DNA from: an uncultured Eggerthellaceae bacterium
GTDB lineage: Bacteria > Actinomycetota > Coriobacteriia > Coriobacteriales > Eggerthellaceae
Assembly: GCA_910577495.1 (NCBI GenBank)
Contig: CAJTML010000038.1
Coordinates: 1-16,871 of the forward strand
Reading direction: 5' to 3'
DNA: 16,871 bases
How positions within the stretch are numbered: the stretch's first letter is position 1; each line of letters opens with the position of its first letter. The position numbers and the translations under genes were made by a program. Shown one piece after another: positions 1 to 7,076 of the stretch. The notes below the pieces were generated by a model, which worked only from the letters and a program-made list of their open reading frames with translations, ran no database searches and was not told where the DNA came from.

Positions 1-768
1 TATGCTGGTCCGATCACGGGCGAAGTCCTGCAGCGTCTCTATGAGCGCGTTACGGAAGGCGTTGAGACATTTCCGGGAAGAAGGCGTTCTTTGCCACAAA
101 CGCCATATACTGAGCTCTTTCAGCGCGACCCCGAAAAGCCTTTTACTGAGATTGCAAAGCGGCTGGCAATGGATGATGCGTGGGGCACACAGCCGCTGCT
201 CGGACTTATCATGAGCTCGGCCATTATTTGGAGCCGCTGGCCTTTTCCACATTGCAACGAGTTTATGGAACTGGCAATTCGTTGGATTTACGTGCGTAAT
301 GTGGGTGTCCCCGCACTTCGTGCAGTGCCTGCTACCAAGCTGCGTCTTGATTGGGAAATGGGACTTTTGCATGAGGACGCGGTGTCGTTTAGTTACGGCG
401 AAGCCGTGATCGTGAGTGATTTTGGAGCGGATAGTACGCCGTATCTTATTATCATGACTCGTTTACTTGCGGAGGCGGTGGAGCGTCTCCGTACAGAAGT
501 AGATCGGATCTGCGAAAAAGACGCTGGCGAAAAAGCTGCTATTGAAGGTGACGCTCGGCTCAGTCATCGGCAGCAAGTACTTTTGTGTGATATGGTGGAC
601 AATCCTTTGCTGGTGGCAGATGTTGCAACATATGCTGAGCGTTTTGGTACGGCGGTGTCCACGGCGCGCGAAGACTTGAACAAGCTGGTGAGTTTGGGGT
701 ATTGCCTCACGGAGTTCGTAGGCAAGAAGCAGGTGTATTGGCGCCGCCAAGAATCTGTTCCGTTGTAG
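1..768 (+). CDS. Fic-fold-like protein with C-terminal winged helix, 5'-truncated
   Basis: The frame is open from the first base and ends at a TAG, so the N-terminus lies outside the window; 255 residues are visible. The last ~65 residues (from LSHRQQVLLCDMVDNP to the GKKQVYWRR end) look like the winged-helix tail of many Fic proteins, including the 'TAREDLNKLVSLGY' helix and a final 'G..Q.YW' strand. Ahead of it, a segment at about 208-290 has the spacing of the Fic core (A-I-x4-WPFPHCNEFMELAIRW, then GVPALRAVP, later DSTPYLIIMTRLL). The catalytic HPFx(D/E)GNGR motif reads WPFPHCNEF, so the active-site histidine and the GNGR residues are missing. If the fold is right, this is probably not an active AMP-transferase and may act as a DNA-binding or scaffold protein. 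The fold assignment rests on pattern only; the tail is more secure than the core. Confidence 0.5.
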   Translation, partial: YAGPITGEVLQRLYERVTEGVETFPGRRRSLPQTPYTELFQRDPEKPFTEIAKRLAMDDAWGTQPLLGLIMSSAIIWSRWPFPHCNEFMELAIRWIYVRNVGVPALRAVPATKLRLDWEMGLLHEDAVSFSYGEAVIVSDFGADSTPYLIIMTRLLAEAVERLRTEVDRICEKDAGEKAAIEGDARLSHRQQVLLCDMVDNPLLVADVATYAERFGTAVSTAREDLNKLVSLGYCLTEFVGKKQVYWRRQESVPL

Positions 769-794
769 GGGAAGACTGTCTCCTGAAACTAGCG

Positions 795-2243
795 CTACTC
801 TTTGTCTGACCAGCCATCAATGAGATCGATGAGTTCTTGCTGCGAATGAACGCCTGTTTTGCGATAGATGTTTTTCACATGCGAGCGTACGGTGTTGTAT
901 GAAAGCACCAGCGCCTCTTGCACCACGTTGGTACTTCGCCCGCGCGCGTAATATTCCAGAATTTCGGTCTCGCGCGGGGTGAGTGAGAAGGCCTCCGCAA
1001 CCGCCTGACAGCGTTCGCCAAATGATTCTGATGGTGAAACGACGCGCGGTTTTTCGCTACTTTGCACGCTATTGACGGCGCGGTCAAAGCTAAACGAGCG
1101 AAGCAGGACGAAGTTATAGAACGCGAAAACGACCGCGCCTGTAGAGAATGCCCAGATGATGAGTCCCGCGTGCTCGGAGAGCACGGCATTGAGTCCATGC
1201 CCGATGGTGGCACCACCGATAATACCCAGGCAAATGCATCCCTCATAAAGGGCTGCAATGCGAAAAAAGTCAACCGGATTGCGCTTTCCGATGGCGGCAG
1301 AAACCAAAAGGGCAAGTGCTGTGAGGCATTCGTTGCTGGCGTTGAAGAGCAAGTTGGGCAGCGCGTGGACAGATGTGTCGACTGCCGCGGTGAAGGTTGC
1401 GGGAAAGAAGAACGCAAGTCCAGCAACAATGAGCGTGGCGGCAGACAGATAGAGGGTATCCAGGCTCGTGCGCGATTTGACCAACAAGAGCGCAACGCCT
1501 ACGACAACCAAAAAGAGCAAAAATGACGCGGGCGTTTGAATGGGGTTGCTTAGGCTTGAGCCGTAGGTCAATGCAATGCCGCGAACGATTCCAGCAAGCA
1601 CGACCGAGGTGAAAAGCGGGTGACTGGCGGGAATAAACGAACGCGGGTTTAAGAAAAGCTCCGTTGCAAGCGATGTTTGGGACGCAATGGTCTTCGGAAG
1701 AGAAGCGGTTGATTTCCAGCCGTAGAGAAAGCACCCCAGACAGATTATGATCTGGAGGGCGAACATAACCGGCAAGCTCAAACTTGCGGTACCAGCGACA
1801 ACCGAAACGAGACACTGGATTAAGGATCCAACGAGAACCGCCAAGAGCGCGCCCGACATGCTGAGGGTAAGGAGCGTCGACGCGGTTGAGATGAAAAGCC
1901 ACGGACCTCCAACGCCAAAGAAAAACGCACCTATTGCCAAGAGCCACGCTTGTGCGAATTCGACACCCAAGAAATAAAGTATCAAGCCGATAGTCATGAA
2001 GATGGGAGCGGTAATTCGCGAGACTTTTACGATGCTTCCCGCGTGTTCGCTATTGATAAGCACTGCAATCAGCACAAAACAGGTGAGAGCTTCAAGGGCG
2101 GTAGAAAGTTCACGCGCCAGCGGAAATACATCATGGAAAGCGGGGTGGACCCAGGCATTTAAGCCCCAACGATGCAGGAGATAAAAGCTTATGGCGGTGC
2201 ATGCACCTACCCAAAGATACCCGCGATGTGTTTTTGAATCCAT
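795..2243 (-). CDS. LuxR-family transcriptional regulator with multi-TM N-terminal domain
   Basis: The protein has 482 residues. Residues ~1-390 form about a dozen hydrophobic segments separated by short loops. The C-terminal ~62 residues (from LTPRETEIL) are a GerE/LuxR helix-turn-helix, with the recognition helix in SYNTVRSHVKNIYRKTG and a final QELIDLI helix. Such membrane-anchored LuxR regulators are greatly expanded in Eggerthellaceae and usually sit beside a flavin-dependent reductase, as here. The start is set at the ATG whose codon ends at 2243, because AAGGAGG lies 7 bases upstream (2251-2257 on the other strand). An in-frame ATG 21 codons further upstream has no such site and would put the Shine-Dalgarno inside the gene. 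The gene is divergent from the reductase at 2479 and probably senses the substrate of that enzyme or a related signal at the membrane; the ligand is unknown. Confidence 0.88.
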   Translation of the reverse strand: MDSKTHRGYLWVGACTAISFYLLHRWGLNAWVHPAFHDVFPLARELSTALEALTCFVLIAVLINSEHAGSIVKVSRITAPIFMTIGLILYFLGVEFAQAWLLAIGAFFFGVGGPWLFISTASTLLTLSMSGALLAVLVGSLIQCLVSVVAGTASLSLPVMFALQIIICLGCFLYGWKSTASLPKTIASQTSLATELFLNPRSFIPASHPLFTSVVLAGIVRGIALTYGSSLSNPIQTPASFLLFLVVVGVALLLVKSRTSLDTLYLSAATLIVAGLAFFFPATFTAAVDTSVHALPNLLFNASNECLTALALLVSAAIGKRNPVDFFRIAALYEGCICLGIIGGATIGHGLNAVLSEHAGLIIWAFSTGAVVFAFYNFVLLRSFSFDRAVNSVQSSEKPRVVSPSESFGERCQAVAEAFSLTPRETEILEYYARGRSTNVVQEALVLSYNTVRSHVKNIYRKTGVHSQQELIDLIDGWSDKE

Positions 2244-2250
2244 TGAGCCC

Positions 2251-2270
2251 CCTCCTTGGTTGTTATTGTA
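2251..2270 (-). promoter_or_regulatory. Ribosome binding site and candidate -10 box of the LuxR gene
   Basis: On the minus strand, TACAAT (2265-2270) precedes AAGGAGG (2251-2257) and the ATG at 2243. No good -35 hexamer is found at 17 bases; that position is instead occupied by the direct repeat at 2283-2299, as might be expected for an activator-dependent or repressed promoter. Confidence 0.4.
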
Positions 2271-2282
2271 TCGGCTTTGCTT

Positions 2283-2299
2283 GTCACCTGGCGTCACCT
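2283..2299. repeat. Direct repeat GTCACCT-N3-GTCACCT in the LuxR promoter
   Basis: Two identical heptamers, GTCACCT at 2283-2289 and 2293-2299, are repeated at a 10-base period, about one helical turn. They cover the -35 position of the candidate LuxR promoter (-10 at 2265-2270). Such an arrangement suits a dimeric regulator bound to one face of the helix. Operator function is inferred from position only. Confidence 0.35.
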
Positions 2300-2408
2300 T
2301 TCTCAAAAAAGCCGCTCCAAACGGGCGTTTCTGAGCAATTTCACCTGCTGCGGGGCGAATTTCGCCGTGATTTTGCGCATTATGTCCCTATCGACATCAA
2401 GGGAAGGT

Positions 2409-2459
2409 GTCGAAGCGACAAGCTTGTCGCAAGGAGGAAGGTTCTACGACTATTCGTAG
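2409..2459. promoter_or_regulatory. Palindrome cluster in the reductase 5' leader
   Basis: Three overlapping or adjacent dyads lie just upstream of the reductase. TGTCG-AAG-CGACA spans 2409-2420, the perfect 16-base palindrome GCGACAAGCTTGTCGC spans 2415-2430, and CTACGA-CTAT-TCGTAG spans 2444-2459. The central CGACA can pair with either neighbouring TGTCG. A purine-rich AAGGAGG at 2431-2437 sits between the dyads without a start codon at proper distance. These could be regulator operators, for example for the divergent LuxR protein, or hairpins in the mRNA leader. Confidence 0.45.
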
Positions 2460-2478
2460 CAACAAAGGAGGATTATTT

Positions 2479-4173
2479 ATGTCTCATGAATTTTCTCGTC
2501 GCTCATTTCTCGGTTTAGGCGCAGTAGCAGCTGTCGGTTCTGTGGCAGCTCTTGGGGGATGCGCTCCGCAGGCACAAACTGAAATGCCAGTTACTGGTGG
2601 CGAAGAAGCTAAAAGCGCCGAAGTTGATTGGCTGGGCGTTGAGCCGACCATCGACGAGAGCGAGATTACGGCAACCCAAGATACCGATCTGGTTATCGTT
2701 GGTGCAGGCTGTGGCGGATTGGCTTGTGCAGCTACGGCAGCACAGCTCGGCCTTGATTTCATGCTGTTCGACAAAAACACCAAGGTGCAAGACACGCGCG
2801 AGTACTTCGCAGCAGTAAACACCAAATACACGCGTGAGGCTGGCGAAGAGGTTGACAAGATTCGCACGATGAACGAGATCGCGCGTTACTCAAACGGTTT
2901 GACCAATCGCTCCGTGCTGAAGGTATGGCTTGATGAGTCTGCTGAGGCATTTGAGTGGGTTGATGAGCTGGTGCAAAATGAGACCGGCAAAGAGCTGTAT
3001 CTGGAAATTGCTCCCGATCTGACCGAGCATGGCTACTTCGCCCCGACGGTAAACCACATGCATGCGCCCTACTATGATGGCGTTATGCGCAACGACGTTC
3101 TGCAGAAGGTTGTTGAGGACGAAGGTCACACCATCGCGTTTGAGCATGAGTTGGTAAAGCTTGTGCACGATGAGGCAGGCACCAAGGTGACGGGTGCTAT
3201 CTTTAAGACGAAAGATGGCTATCTGCAGGTCAACGCAAACAAGGGTGTTTTGCTGGCAACTGGTGGTTATCCTGCAAATCCGGTCATGATGAACGCGCTG
3301 CAGCCCAACGTTGCAAAATGCGTTACGGCAAGCAGCTTCTCTCCGGTCTGCGACGGTTCGGGTATCAAGGCAGCACTATGGGCAGGTGCCGACATGGACA
3401 AGGTTCCTGCTCCGATGATCTTCAACCGCGGCGCCGTTGATGCTGGTGTGGACGCTGGTTACGTTGGTGAGGGCGAAGACGCTATCTTCCCGGGCAGCAT
3501 CTTCCAGCTCAACATCGGCAGCCAGCCCTTTATGGCAGTCAACCGCAATGGTGTTCGTTTCACCAACGAGTCGCTTCCGTACGACAACGTATGCCACGCT
3601 TCTGCTCTGCAGCCGGGCGGCGTATGGTGCCAGATCTTCGACGCGAATGCACCGGAGGATATCGACCGCTTTGCGCAAGCAGGTTGTGCTCGCTTGACCA
3701 CCGACCCGATTCGCCAAGGCGCTGCTATTGATGATTTGTGCGCTGCAGCGCTTGAGCCGGGCATCATGAAGAAGGCTGACACCCTTGATGAGCTGGCAGA
3801 CATGCTTGGCTTTGAGGGCGAAAGCAAGACGGCGTTCTTGGCTCAGGTTGATCGCTACAACGAGCTTTATGACGCACAGGCTGACGAGGACTTCGGCAAA
3901 GAGCCGCATCGTCTCTCAGCTATTCGCCAGGCTCCGTTCTATGGTTGCTGGTTCGGTGGCTCGCTGCTCACCACGATTGATGGCTTGACTATCAACGAGG
4001 AAATGCAGGTGCTCAACACCGAAGGCAACGTAATCGAAGGCCTGTATGCGGCAGGCGACTGCTCAGGCAGCTTGTTTGCGGGCACCTATCCTGAGTACGT
4101 GGTTGGCCTTGCTTGTGGCCGCACCTCAACTCAGGGCAGGCATGTTGCTCGTCGCATGGCTGGCGACCTGTAA
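2479..4173 (+). CDS. Tat-exported FAD-dependent reductase, fumarate reductase flavoprotein-like
   Basis: A 564-residue protein. Residues 4-28 (FSRRSFLGLGAVAAVGSVAA then LGGC) combine a twin-arginine motif (R7, R8) with a lipobox cysteine at C28, so the enzyme should be exported folded and lipid-anchored. The Rossmann FAD-binding motif GAGCGG is at 75-80. The FAD_binding_2 family continues with ATGGY near 261, the VNRNGVRFTNE strand at 354-364, a PFYGCWFGG segment near 486, and GLYAAGDCSGS at 521-531. Relatives reduce fumarate-like or other enoate and xenobiotic substrates with electrons from quinols or cytochromes; the substrate cannot be read from the sequence. The start is the ATG at 2479 with AAAGGAGG 7 bases upstream; a longer in-frame start at 2407 would hide the Tat signal. 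It ends before a strong terminator and is transcribed alone, divergent from its likely LuxR regulator. Confidence 0.92.
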   Translation: MSHEFSRRSFLGLGAVAAVGSVAALGGCAPQAQTEMPVTGGEEAKSAEVDWLGVEPTIDESEITATQDTDLVIVGAGCGGLACAATAAQLGLDFMLFDKNTKVQDTREYFAAVNTKYTREAGEEVDKIRTMNEIARYSNGLTNRSVLKVWLDESAEAFEWVDELVQNETGKELYLEIAPDLTEHGYFAPTVNHMHAPYYDGVMRNDVLQKVVEDEGHTIAFEHELVKLVHDEAGTKVTGAIFKTKDGYLQVNANKGVLLATGGYPANPVMMNALQPNVAKCVTASSFSPVCDGSGIKAALWAGADMDKVPAPMIFNRGAVDAGVDAGYVGEGEDAIFPGSIFQLNIGSQPFMAVNRNGVRFTNESLPYDNVCHASALQPGGVWCQIFDANAPEDIDRFAQAGCARLTTDPIRQGAAIDDLCAAALEPGIMKKADTLDELADMLGFEGESKTAFLAQVDRYNELYDAQADEDFGKEPHRLSAIRQAPFYGCWFGGSLLTTIDGLTINEEMQVLNTEGNVIEGLYAAGDCSGSLFAGTYPEYVVGLACGRTSTQGRHVARRMAGDL

Positions 4174-4248
4174 GCAGACGTAAACTCCCCTCCAAATGAG
4201 TAGGCGGCATTGGTTTGTTGATGCAGCGAACAGCCAGCCGCCCTCCCC

Positions 4249-4286
4249 AGGCAACCTCGACTTCGCGTCGGGGTTGCCTGCTTTTT
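4249..4286 (+). terminator. Intrinsic terminator of the reductase gene
   Basis: A 13-bp stem with one G-U pair (arms 4249-4261 and 4267-4279, AGGCAACCTCGAC / GTCGGGGTTGCCT) closes a 5-base loop, TTCGC. It is followed closely by five T at 4282-4286. It lies 76 bases after the reductase stop codon. Confidence 0.9.
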
Positions 4287-4848
4287 AGGCGGGGCGAGGA
4301 TTGCGTCGGGATTGCGTCGGGATTGCGTTGGGATTGCTCTTTGTGGGTTTCGGTCTCCTTGTTGACCGGTTGGTTGACTTGCAAAAACGCAAAATGGCCT
4401 TCTGGCGTTAATAAATTAGCGAATTCCGAAGAATGCAAAAAACGCATCAGTGGCCAAATGTTCAGTTGAAAGAGGACGATCATATAGTGCCTGGTCATCC
4501 AAGTATTATTACCAAGCCCGAAAATCGGACAACAACTTATTAGCCAGCGGGAAGCTTTCGGAGCACCCAAATCTTCGGAATACTCCATTTTTCCAACGAA
4601 AATCGCGCTTGGAGCGTTTTCAGGTTGACCCGTTATCCTTTTTTGGGTGAAAAAGCACGTTGCGGTGGGGGTGGCGAAAGATTCCGCTAGCCAAGTGAGC
4701 TGTGTGAGGTGTGCAGCAGAAGACTTCTCTAGCTAGATAGGCTGCGCGGGGTGTGCGATTGTAAGATTAATGCCGAGCAGCTCTTGCTGCGTGCGACGAT
4801 GTTTGTGGTGATGGTAGTATATGATGGACATCAGTTGGGAGGTTGCAC
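4287..4848. other. Gene-poor stretch between reductase terminator and small membrane peptide
   Basis: I find no convincing protein gene in these ~560 bases: open frames on either strand lack ribosome binding sites and recognisable features. It holds a short tandem repeat (4299-4338), a pair of CGAAAATCG nonamers (4519-4527 and 4597-4605), and a weak hairpin AACGC...GCGTT near 4386-4409. A pair of imperfect repeats ending in GGTGTGC lies around 4690-4757. A TATGAT at 4820-4825 may be the -10 of the next gene, with no clear -35. The middle looks more AT-rich than the genes around it. Confidence 0.5.
4299..4338 (+). repeat. Short tandem repeat, 11-base unit
   Basis: GATTGCGTCGG occurs at 4299-4309 and 4310-4320, then GATTGCGTTGG at 4321-4331, then a partial GATTGCT. 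That is about 3.6 copies, just downstream of the terminator. It is non-coding and most likely slippage-derived. Confidence 0.75.
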
Positions 4849-4938
4849 ATGAACAATGATCACGGTTGCTGTTGGTGGATAGCGGTTATTGCTTTGGGTA
4901 TTGCCTTTGGCCTGTTTATCTTTGCGTATTGTGGATAA
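4849..4938 (+). CDS. 29-residue single-TM peptide
   Basis: A short open frame encodes a hydrophilic start (MNNDHG), a CCWW cluster and one hydrophobic segment (IAVIALGIAFGLFIFAY), ending CG. It begins with ATG six bases after GGGAGG (4837-4842), a good ribosome binding site, whereas the next gene has none of its own. The stop codon overlaps a possible GTG start of the next gene (GTGGATAA), so the two may be translationally coupled. The function is unknown. It could be a real small membrane protein partnered with the VanZ-like protein, or a leader peptide that feeds ribosomes to it. Confidence 0.55.
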   Translation: MNNDHGCCWWIAVIALGIAFGLFIFAYCG

Positions 4939-4951
4939 TGCTCAGCCTGAT

Positions 4952-5461
4952 ATGTCTGAACGTGGCGAAGGCATGCAGAACTCAGGGGAGGGCGAAGGCG
5001 TTCGGGGGTTTGCCAAAGCGTGCTTTGCTGAGGTGAGGTACAACGCACGCTTGTCGAAGCGAAACTTGATCTTTGATGCCGCAGTTTTGTTTGCGTGCTT
5101 TCTTTTGTTCGAAGGGAACAATCTTGTTCTGAAGCCGCTGTCTTTGTCGTTTGCGCAAAGCGATGTGGTGGGTTATCTGGTTCAATGCCACCTAAATGAC
5201 TGTATTGGTGGTGTTGCTTTTCTGGCGTACGTGAACCTCTTGCTTGATCTGGTTAAGCCTGATGTGAGATTTCGAAAGTTGGCGCCCTCGCTTATCTTTA
5301 TCTTTTGTTGCGGTTTGTTCTGGGAGGTTGCGGCGCCTGCGTTTGTGCCTGGTAGCACAGGCGATGTGCTTGATATGGTTGCTTATATGGTGGGCGCAGC
5401 GGCATATGTTGCCTTGAATCGCGTTTCGGGAACACGCGATACTGAGCCAATGAACTCGTAA
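4952..5461 (+). CDS. VanZ-like small membrane protein
   Basis: From the ATG at 4952 the protein has 169 residues. A hydrophilic, glycine- and glutamate-rich N-terminus is followed by about four membrane segments. The spacing of NDCIGGVAFLAYVNLLL and then GLFWEVAAPAFVP with STGDVLDMVAYMVGAAAYVAL resembles VanZ-like proteins, where an acidic residue and a D..D...Y..GA motif end the helices. VanZ-type proteins are membrane proteins of uncertain biochemistry, some linked to glycopeptide tolerance; no such function is implied here. No Shine-Dalgarno is visible for any candidate start (GTG 4931, ATG 4952, ATG 4973), so translation may be coupled to the preceding 29-residue peptide, whose stop is at 4936-4938. 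The family call is by pattern and tentative. Confidence 0.6.
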   Translation: MSERGEGMQNSGEGEGVRGFAKACFAEVRYNARLSKRNLIFDAAVLFACFLLFEGNNLVLKPLSLSFAQSDVVGYLVQCHLNDCIGGVAFLAYVNLLLDLVKPDVRFRKLAPSLIFIFCCGLFWEVAAPAFVPGSTGDVLDMVAYMVGAAAYVALNRVSGTRDTEPMNS

Positions 5462-5506
5462 GGTAATCTTAAGATGGGTTAAAACGTAAACCTCCTGCTC
5501 TTTCGC

Positions 5507-5512
5507 TATAAT
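5507..5512 (+). promoter_or_regulatory. Candidate -10 box for the PF06541-type gene
   Basis: A perfect TATAAT lies 38 bases ahead of the ATG at 5550. No good -35 hexamer is visible at 17 bases upstream. The palindrome ATCTTAAGAT at 5466-5475 lies upstream and could be an operator. Confidence 0.4.
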
Positions 5513-5549
5513 TATCGGTTGGATATAAAAGAACTAACCAGGATTTGAC

Positions 5550-6482
5550 ATGCTTTTTTCCATCATTTCTCTTGTTATCGTTATTCTCGTAGTTGTATTT
5601 GTTTTCTGGTGCATTAGCGCCTTTTGGTCGTGGCTTGGTCACGGAAAACAAGTGCGTCGCGTCTATGATCAAGACCTTATCTCTGCTGATATCAAGTCGA
5701 AGATTCAGCAAATTGATGCCATTAAGGCAGCTCAGAAGCTTGATAGGGGCGTGCATGGTCCAGTTATCAGGCTCAACCGCCAACAGCGTGCTGAGGTGCG
5801 TAAAGCCGAGCAGCAGGTGAGAAATGAGTTTTTGGATCACTTGAAGTTGGGTTGGTATCAGATTGTCATGGTCTTTTTCATCGGCTCTATTTTGGGGTTG
5901 ATTCTTGAAGAGGTCTGGATGTTTATCTCTGCTGGCGTAACGGAGAGTCGCGTTGGGTTGGTATGGGGTCCATTTAGTCCGCTCTATGGCGTGGGTGCAG
6001 TGTTGCTGACGTTGGTGACTTTCAAGCTTCGCCAGGCGCATGCCTCAGGGTTGGTGGTCTTTTTGGTTTCTATGGTAGTTGGTGGGTTGCTTGAGCAGCT
6101 GACTGGCTGGGGCATGGAGACATTTATGGGTGCGGTTTCATGGGACTACATTGCCGGTGGCGTCCCGGGCGCCATCACGAAATGGGTTGCGGTGCCATTT
6201 TTGTTCTTCTGGGGCATCTTGGGGTACGCCTGGTACAAGATGATTATGCCTGACCTGCTTTGGGCGCTGGGAATTCCGACGACGCGCAGGAAAGCCATCT
6301 TTGTGACGCTGCTTTCCATCTATCTAATTGCCGACATCTTTATGACTATCATGTGTTTCGAGCGTCGCGCTGAACGTGATGCAGGCATTCCGCCTTCGAA
6401 TGCGTTTGAAGAATGGGTTGACGAAAACTTCAACAACAACTTTATGTCCGAGCGATTCCAAAATATGGTCATTGGGGGATAA
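5550..6482 (+). CDS. PF06541-type (putative ABC-transporter type IV) membrane protein
   Basis: A 310-residue membrane protein. An N-terminal hydrophobic anchor (residues ~2-30) is followed by a charged, helical cytoplasmic stretch of about 75 residues. The conserved module then follows: IGSILGLILEEVWMF, a short loop with LVWGPFSPLYGVGAVLLT, a further helix ending LLEQLTGW, and WDYIAGGVPGAI, with more helices after it. The pattern G-x-LLE ... WGP..PLYG.GA ... E-x-x-TGW ... W.Y is that of the family annotated as putative ABC-transporter type IV or CmpB. Members are integral membrane proteins of unproven role; no ATPase partner is next to it here. The start has only a weak AGGA upstream. It is convergent with the XRE gene, with one base between stop codons. 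Confidence 0.75.
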   Translation: MLFSIISLVIVILVVVFVFWCISAFWSWLGHGKQVRRVYDQDLISADIKSKIQQIDAIKAAQKLDRGVHGPVIRLNRQQRAEVRKAEQQVRNEFLDHLKLGWYQIVMVFFIGSILGLILEEVWMFISAGVTESRVGLVWGPFSPLYGVGAVLLTLVTFKLRQAHASGLVVFLVSMVVGGLLEQLTGWGMETFMGAVSWDYIAGGVPGAITKWVAVPFLFFWGILGYAWYKMIMPDLLWALGIPTTRRKAIFVTLLSIYLIADIFMTIMCFERRAERDAGIPPSNAFEEWVDENFNNNFMSERFQNMVIGG

Positions 6483-6483
6483 G

Positions 6484-6930
6484 CTATTTCCAATGTTTGA
6501 GGTGGGGAACAAGTGCACCCATGAATGAGACTGCCTCATCTTGGGTGATTCCCATAGCCTCCATGACGAAGGGCGCAATTGTTTCTATAAGTGTCTCTTC
6601 GTCGGTATAGGCGAATTCGCCATCTACGAAACACCATTTGCAGTAGTCAGTGTTTTCGGAGCCATTTTTGTTGGTGCCACGGGGCATATTGGGAACCGTA
6701 AAGGGCGTGCCGCAGCATTGGCAAAGATCTTCTAGTTGAATGCCGAGCAGTTCAATGACAGGAACACCAAGTGCATTCGCAATAAGTTTGCGCATGTCAA
6801 TGCCAGGTTCTGTTTCGCCATTTTCCCAGCGTGACACCGCTTGACGAGTTACATAGAGTTGTTCGGCGAGCTCTTGCTGGGTAAGTCCTTTTGCTTCGCG
6901 CGTTTGTTTGAGTACGTCTTTAAATTGCAT
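6484..6930 (-). CDS. XRE-family regulator with C-terminal zinc ribbon
   Basis: A 148-residue protein. Residues ~4-60 are a Cro/C1-type helix-turn-helix (LKQTREAKGLTQQELAEQLY, then VTRQAVSRWENGETEP). They are followed by a zinc-ribbon module (CQCCGTPF ... GTNKNGS ... DYCKWCFVDGEFAY), with four cysteines placed as in the 'putative zinc ribbon' family PF12674. A helical C-terminal tail completes it. This fusion of a DNA-binding domain and a metal-binding ribbon is common in Firmicutes and Actinobacteria; its signal is unknown. The start is set at the ATG preceded by GGCGAAAGGGT; an in-frame upstream ATG (14 codons longer) has no such site. It is convergent with the PF06541 gene and may control its neighbours. 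Confidence 0.85.
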   Translation of the reverse strand: MQFKDVLKQTREAKGLTQQELAEQLYVTRQAVSRWENGETEPGIDMRKLIANALGVPVIELLGIQLEDLCQCCGTPFTVPNMPRGTNKNGSENTDYCKWCFVDGEFAYTDEETLIETIAPFVMEAMGITQDEAVSFMGALVPHLKHWK

Positions 6931-6964
6931 GATGACCCTTTCGCCGTTGTGTTTGGTGGGATCG

Positions 6965-6994
6965 ATTATCACGGACGCATGCTGTGGACGGCAA
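6965..6994 (-). promoter_or_regulatory. Candidate promoter of the XRE/zinc-ribbon gene
   Basis: On the minus strand TTGCCG (6989-6994) and GATAAT (6965-6970) are separated by 18 bases, about 35 bases ahead of the ATG at 6930. Four and five of six bases match the standard hexamers. Confidence 0.45.
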
Positions 6995-7076
6995 GCAACG
7001 CTTTGTTGCGCAGAGAGCTAAGCGGTGATTGCTTATGAGGGTGGCGAATGGATACAAGTTGCGAATAATTGTGTCG

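Noticed and set aside
4299..4338. Tandem GATTGCGTCGG units as a CRISPR array
   Set aside because: The units are contiguous without spacers and only 11 bases long.
4013..4588. Open frame of 191 codons on the minus strand
   Set aside because: It overlaps the end of the reductase and the terminator, has no ribosome site and its composition (clusters of R, H, C and P) is that of an antisense artefact.
7003..7017. Hairpin GCAAC-AAAGC-GTTGC as terminator of the exporter gene
   Set aside because: The stem is only 5 bp and no T-run follows on the minus strand.
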